This document shows, piece after piece, positions 6,601-8,108 of a stretch of DNA of 8,108 nucleotides. The DNA comes from Acidobacteriota bacterium (GTDB lineage: Bacteria; Acidobacteriota; UBA6911). The notes under the pieces were generated by a model that made no database searches, had not been told where the DNA came from, and saw nothing but the letters and a program-made list of their open reading frames with translations. The stretch spans positions 1 through 8,108 of the forward strand of contig JAHFUH010000227.1 of NCBI GenBank assembly GCA_023265215.1, read 5' to 3'. Every line of letters begins with the position of its first letter. The stretch's first letter is position 1. A program made the position numbers and the translations under genes.

Positions 6601-7496
6601 TATTCAATCCCTTCAATGATCGTTGAGGAAAATCCATTCCCGCCGCTGTCCAGCACCTTAACGGCAAGCAGTCTGGCATTAGGCGCCACGCCCTTCACAA
6701 TGCCGTTTGCTGCAATGATTCCTGCCACATGTGTTCCGTGGCCGTTATCATCCAATGGATCGTCGTCTTTATTAACGAAATCCTTCCCCCCGATAATCTT
6801 GCAATTGATCCCGATGCAACCGCCCAAATCGGGATGAGTGTATGCTATGCCGGTATCAAGTACAGCGACCAAGATATCTTTTCCAGTGACGCCCAAACTA
6901 GTCCATACCCGGTTGGCGCCGATCAGAGGCACACTTTGGTCGAGATGTGCTTTAACTTTTTCATCCGGCCATATTTTTTTGACTCCAGGTATGCCTTCAA
7001 TGTTCTTCAGGTTTCCTTTCTGCACCCGCGCGGCAATGCCATGAAACACATTGTGGAATTCTCTTTTAAAAACATCCCGCTCCAGTTTTGCAGCCTTCCC
7101 TTTGTCCCTGAACGTCGCATTTTCAATGTCAAGTATTGCGCGTTTGAAGGCCTGGGACTCGCGATTGCGATTATTGACGATCATCAATTTCTCCTGCATT
7201 GAAACGCCTTTCATCGCCGCCTCAGGCGTTCCTTCAAATTCGATGATCACATCAACCTCGGAGCCTTCCTGAGAATCATACTCAAAAACAACCTCGCCAT
7301 TTCTAACCAGCATCACATGGGATTCATTCTCCTGAATTTCGGCAGGAGATATTGGTCCCATTCCCGATTCGCCTTGCCGGATCAATTTGAGGTTTTCGGC
7401 CCAGCAAATACTTGGAACGGCAGCCGAAAGCGCAACGGTGAGCAATAGTGAAAAAATCAGCCCCAACCGATTCCATGATTGGTTGTACAGCGGCAT
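3621..7496 (-). CDS. Secreted S8 (subtilisin-family) serine protease with three C-terminal SLH domains (1291 aa)
   Basis: This is an exported, probably cell-surface serine endopeptidase. From the ATG at 7496 (GGGGGA six bases upstream) it begins with a Sec signal peptide: basic start, hydrophobic LGLIFSLLLTVALSAA, cleavage likely after CWA at residue 33. A TTG at 7607 would put 37 residues before this signal, so I rejected it. Residues about 65-185 resemble an inhibitor-I9 propeptide. The catalytic domain spans about 195-485: Asp214 in LDTGIAYTHPDL, His253 in NGHGTHVAG, oxyanion Asn350 in AAGNNG, Ser422 in SGTSMATPHVAG, so the triad is complete. A beta-sandwich, fn3-like region follows (about 488-583). 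A long middle part (about 600-990) I cannot assign, and an Ig-like segment lies at about 990-1090. Three SLH repeats start near residues 1101, 1174 and 1238 (FIDV/FSDV ... VAAFLVRA). SLH repeats normally bind cell-wall or envelope polymers. The gene is monocistronic, between remnants of other genes. Confidence 0.93.
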   Translation of the reverse strand: MPLYNQSWNRLGLIFSLLLTVALSAAVPSICWAENLKLIRQGESGMGPISPAEIQENESHVMLVRNGEVVFEYDSQEGSEVDVIIEFEGTPEAAMKGVSMQEKLMIVNNRNRESQAFKRAILDIENATFRDKGKAAKLERDVFKREFHNVFHGIAARVQKGNLKNIEGIPGVKKIWPDEKVKAHLDQSVPLIGANRVWTSLGVTGKDILVAVLDTGIAYTHPDLGGCIGINCKIIGGKDFVNKDDDPLDDNGHGTHVAGIIAANGIVKGVAPNARLLAVKVLDSGGNGFSSTIIEGIEYAVDPDQNPATADGAKIINLSLGGSGSPDDPVSRAVDTASDLGVVVCVAAGNNGSGGYETIGSPGLARKALTVGSSNKYDFLSHFSSLGPSPEIYQIKPEVLAPGENIYSTYLSSGYTTLSGTSMATPHVAGAAALLLERSPWMMPEAVKQALMQRAKRLKDNLLQPYNIFQQGSGRIDIYASATLGVLGLPGNLGLGVDDTSQPTFDKSQTITLTNYNSAPVTYNFSATGTCSSGCIMNLIPASLTLAPGETRGFEFKLNVNNSLTPDLLNAPYDYEGNIEAVAAGDAFQMPFAFFKAPLVTLQFDADKPSTVYLFNRNGTYKTIGSPQNGQKVLVGQGIYDILAYFNGSKMVIQEGMEMTENRNLPLLASQATCRVGIIPSGIDGNILSVERVIITRSIYFKMSDFILASMGGPYEPWSDISPISSNVVIELSMLVNSYPSRGPSYTFHFGSKSGVSTSAWATNRPEDFRREIHKLNFPTNIPNVQPEEYFFIRLGSREARGGAFGSRCSLITPPFVMEAYYLPPPYPEFLSGYVHKNIYALSDPNNCKSNTVLQYSIPLMRPKDRRQLDFSWFRGYLFSSDSETVNSGLGPYFWSGIFDNYPTSIRWYSPYGMTHYFPFTSQVFDIVQPNGDRSIPFELYKGSDLIRRGSIEGEWTLSVPVSGRYRLKLLMNNYYISGNPGLATVDASFNTAAPDRNPPFITQFIVEKDGNISYPLVGGEQIWLGVGDDIGVASVTLEYKPAEGSWVRLPLSSSFAGVYSTFFPFDLYGVVGLRISAADMQGNTLQFETQVYVASNTNVFIDVPNNHWASAYILRIYGAGWTTGCVQDDPSTPQNERRYCPDNAVPREQVAAFLVRAISGEPPANYCEAGTPFSDVAADTWSCKYIKKLRELGLTTGYGDGRYGPSDLITREQVAAFLVRAVSGEPPANYCDSGALFSDVAADTWSCKYIKKLRELGLTTGYGDGRYGPGDSTTRSQMAAFLVRAFLGIP
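3706..4054 (-). repeat. 192-bp internal direct repeat encoding SLH repeats of the protease
   Basis: The segments 3706-3786 and 3898-3978 are offset by 192 bp (64 codons) and match at 79 of 81 bases by eye. Flanking parts of the same period, for example around 3821-3864 and 4013-4056, are similar but more diverged. They encode the second and third SLH repeats (FSDVAADTWSCKYIKKLREL in both). The near identity at DNA level points to recent duplication or gene conversion. Confidence 0.85.
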
Positions 7497-7747
7497 TGCG
7501 AGTCCCCCGTGAACAGGCAAAAGAAAACAACTATACAAGATATTTCGTTTGAACGATCTTATCACAAAACAACTTGAATGCTTGGATGCAAGGAGTTCTG
7601 GGTCCAACTACAGAGACTTTGCTATCCAAATAAGTTTGAGCAAATCCTTGGCACGAGTCTTTCGCAGGCCACGCCTGAACTCCCACGATAACCTCTTTCT
7701 TTCCGTTGTTCAGGTGCCGCTGGCAGGGGCAAATAATATTCAAATAA
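7497..7747. other. Intergenic region upstream of the protease
   Basis: This 250-bp stretch holds no gene I can support on either strand. It contains the candidate protease promoter, a 7-bp inverted repeat CCTGAAC/GTTCAGG at about 7674-7714, and the first arm of a longer inverted repeat (7720-7766). An 87-codon minus-strand frame crossing it has no ribosome site and no recognisable pattern. Confidence 0.5.
7530..7558 (-). promoter_or_regulatory. Weak candidate promoter of the protease gene
   Basis: TATAGT at 7535-7530 on the minus strand is one base from the sigma-70 -10 consensus and sits 33 bases before the protease ATG. The hexamer 17 bp further upstream (GATCGT) is a poor -35, so either an activator or another sigma factor would be needed, or the site is fortuitous. 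Confidence 0.3.
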
Positions 7748-7766
7748 ATGTCAACACTCCTGCCAG
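7720..7766. repeat. Inverted repeat with AT-rich loop
   Basis: CTGGCAGGGG at 7720-7729 and CTCCTGCCAG at 7757-7766 pair over 10 bp with one mismatch, around a 27-base AT-rich centre. It lies between the protease upstream region and the HsdS remnant. It could be an operator, a decayed transposon end or a hairpin; no function is shown. Confidence 0.5.
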
Positions 7767-7876
7767 GAGACGCCGGCATCGGCGCTGCAGGCAACGCCTT
7801 CGGCGTTGAACGCAGAGCTGAAAATGAATCTCCGGGCTACCTGCACCCACAGTATCACGTGTGGGTAACAATCAGC

Positions 7877-7993
7877 GCAATGCGGGGGAAACTCGTAGAG
7901 CAAGATCCCCAAGATCCCAATGATGAGCCCGCTGACAAACTGCTTAAAAGCATTCAGGCCGAGAAATCGTCTCTTGTGAAAGCTGGCGAAATT
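7877..7993 (+). pseudogene. Fragment of a type I restriction specificity subunit (HsdS conserved region)
   Basis: The plus-strand frame encodes AMRGKLVEQDPQDPNDEPAD, then KLLKSIQAEKSSLVKAGEI. This is the hallmark conserved spacer helix of HsdS proteins ('AfrGKLVpQDPnDEPAseLLerIraEKe.Lvk.GkI'), the helix that separates the two target-recognition domains and contacts the methyltransferase subunits. The frame is open from an ATG at 7748 to the window end. However, only about 39 residues are HsdS-like: the codons before (including a GC-rich hairpin at 7793-7807) and after do not continue into a target-recognition domain. I read it as a remnant, not a working gene. No hsdM or hsdR sequence is in the window. 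Confidence 0.7.
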
Positions 7994-8014
7994 ATGGTGT
8001 CTGCCGGCTTTGCG

Positions 8015-8108
8015 GTGGTGTTTTATTCGGGGTCGCTTCCCGATGTTCCGGGCCGGCTGCCAAAAATGCGGTGTTCGCGGCAGTCGGCCTCAATCCCAAG
8101 GTTTCCAT
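8015..8108 (+). pseudogene. Possible IS110-family transposase remnant, frameshifted, running off the window
   Basis: One plus frame gives VVFYSGSLPDVPGR (about 8015-8056), and a second frame continues AAKNAVFAAVGLNPKVS (about 8056-8106). Joined, they follow the C-terminal pattern of IS110-family transposases ('A..lLaeLPDvrrF.sAKqlaAfaGLnP...SG'). The change of frame near 8050-8058 would break the protein. Evidence is a short motif only and the rest lies outside the window, so this is tentative. Confidence 0.35.

Noticed and set aside
7497..7607. TTG start at 7607 for the protease
   Set aside because: It would place 37 unrelated residues before a classical Sec signal peptide. The ATG at 7496 has a plausible ribosome site and gives a proper N-terminus.
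7531..7794. An 87-codon minus-strand frame upstream of the protease
   Set aside because: It starts with TTG, has no ribosome site, no recognisable motif, and overlaps the plus-strand HsdS-containing frame.

Overview
The window reads as two unrelated blocks joined at a broken tRNA gene. Base composition is moderate, with no strong skew. The organism cannot be fixed from 8 kb. A very large Sec-exported subtilase carrying three C-terminal SLH repeats, of the Cys-containing 'GEPPANYC' style, suggests an environmental, probably Gram-negative bacterium (for example Desulfobacterota- or Nitrospirota-like). This is inference only.

Left block (1 to about 2805, all genes on the minus strand): a replication and regulation module of an integrative element or prophage-like island. 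In transcription order it has a 278-aa protein with a C-terminal Cro/C1-type helix-turn-helix, then a 97-bp gap holding four repeats at an exact 11-bp period. A 64-aa MerR/excisionase-like HTH protein follows, then a rho-independent terminator or attenuator. Last come an 87-aa helical protein and, overlapping it by 11 bp, a primase/helicase-type protein (DUF3854/TOPRIM-like domain plus RecA-like ATPase) that runs off the left edge. No integrase lies in the window.

Junction (2806-2842): the 5' half of a tRNA-Val(UAC) gene on the minus strand, with a good sigma-70-type promoter in front. The tRNA sequence stops at the anticodon loop and continues into the left block without any 3' half. This places one end of the integrated element at about 2806. 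The intact tRNA promoter now points into the element.

Right block (2843-8108): a roughly 480-bp stretch without a convincing gene, then a C-terminal remnant of an ATP-dependent DNA ligase. Next is one large gene for a 1291-aa secreted S8 protease (signal peptide, I9-like propeptide, complete catalytic triad, beta-sandwich regions, three SLH repeats). A 250-bp upstream region follows, and at the right edge on the plus strand a short type I restriction specificity (HsdS) fragment abuts what looks like a frameshifted IS110-family transposase remnant. The protease is therefore the only intact gene in a stretch otherwise made of gene debris.

The most interesting signals are the tRNA-Val junction with its captured promoter, the helically phased 11-bp repeat array in front of the replication genes, the unfamiliar 278-aa regulator, and the terminator between the small HTH gene and the replication genes. 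A C9 homopolymer in the surface protease is a further candidate.
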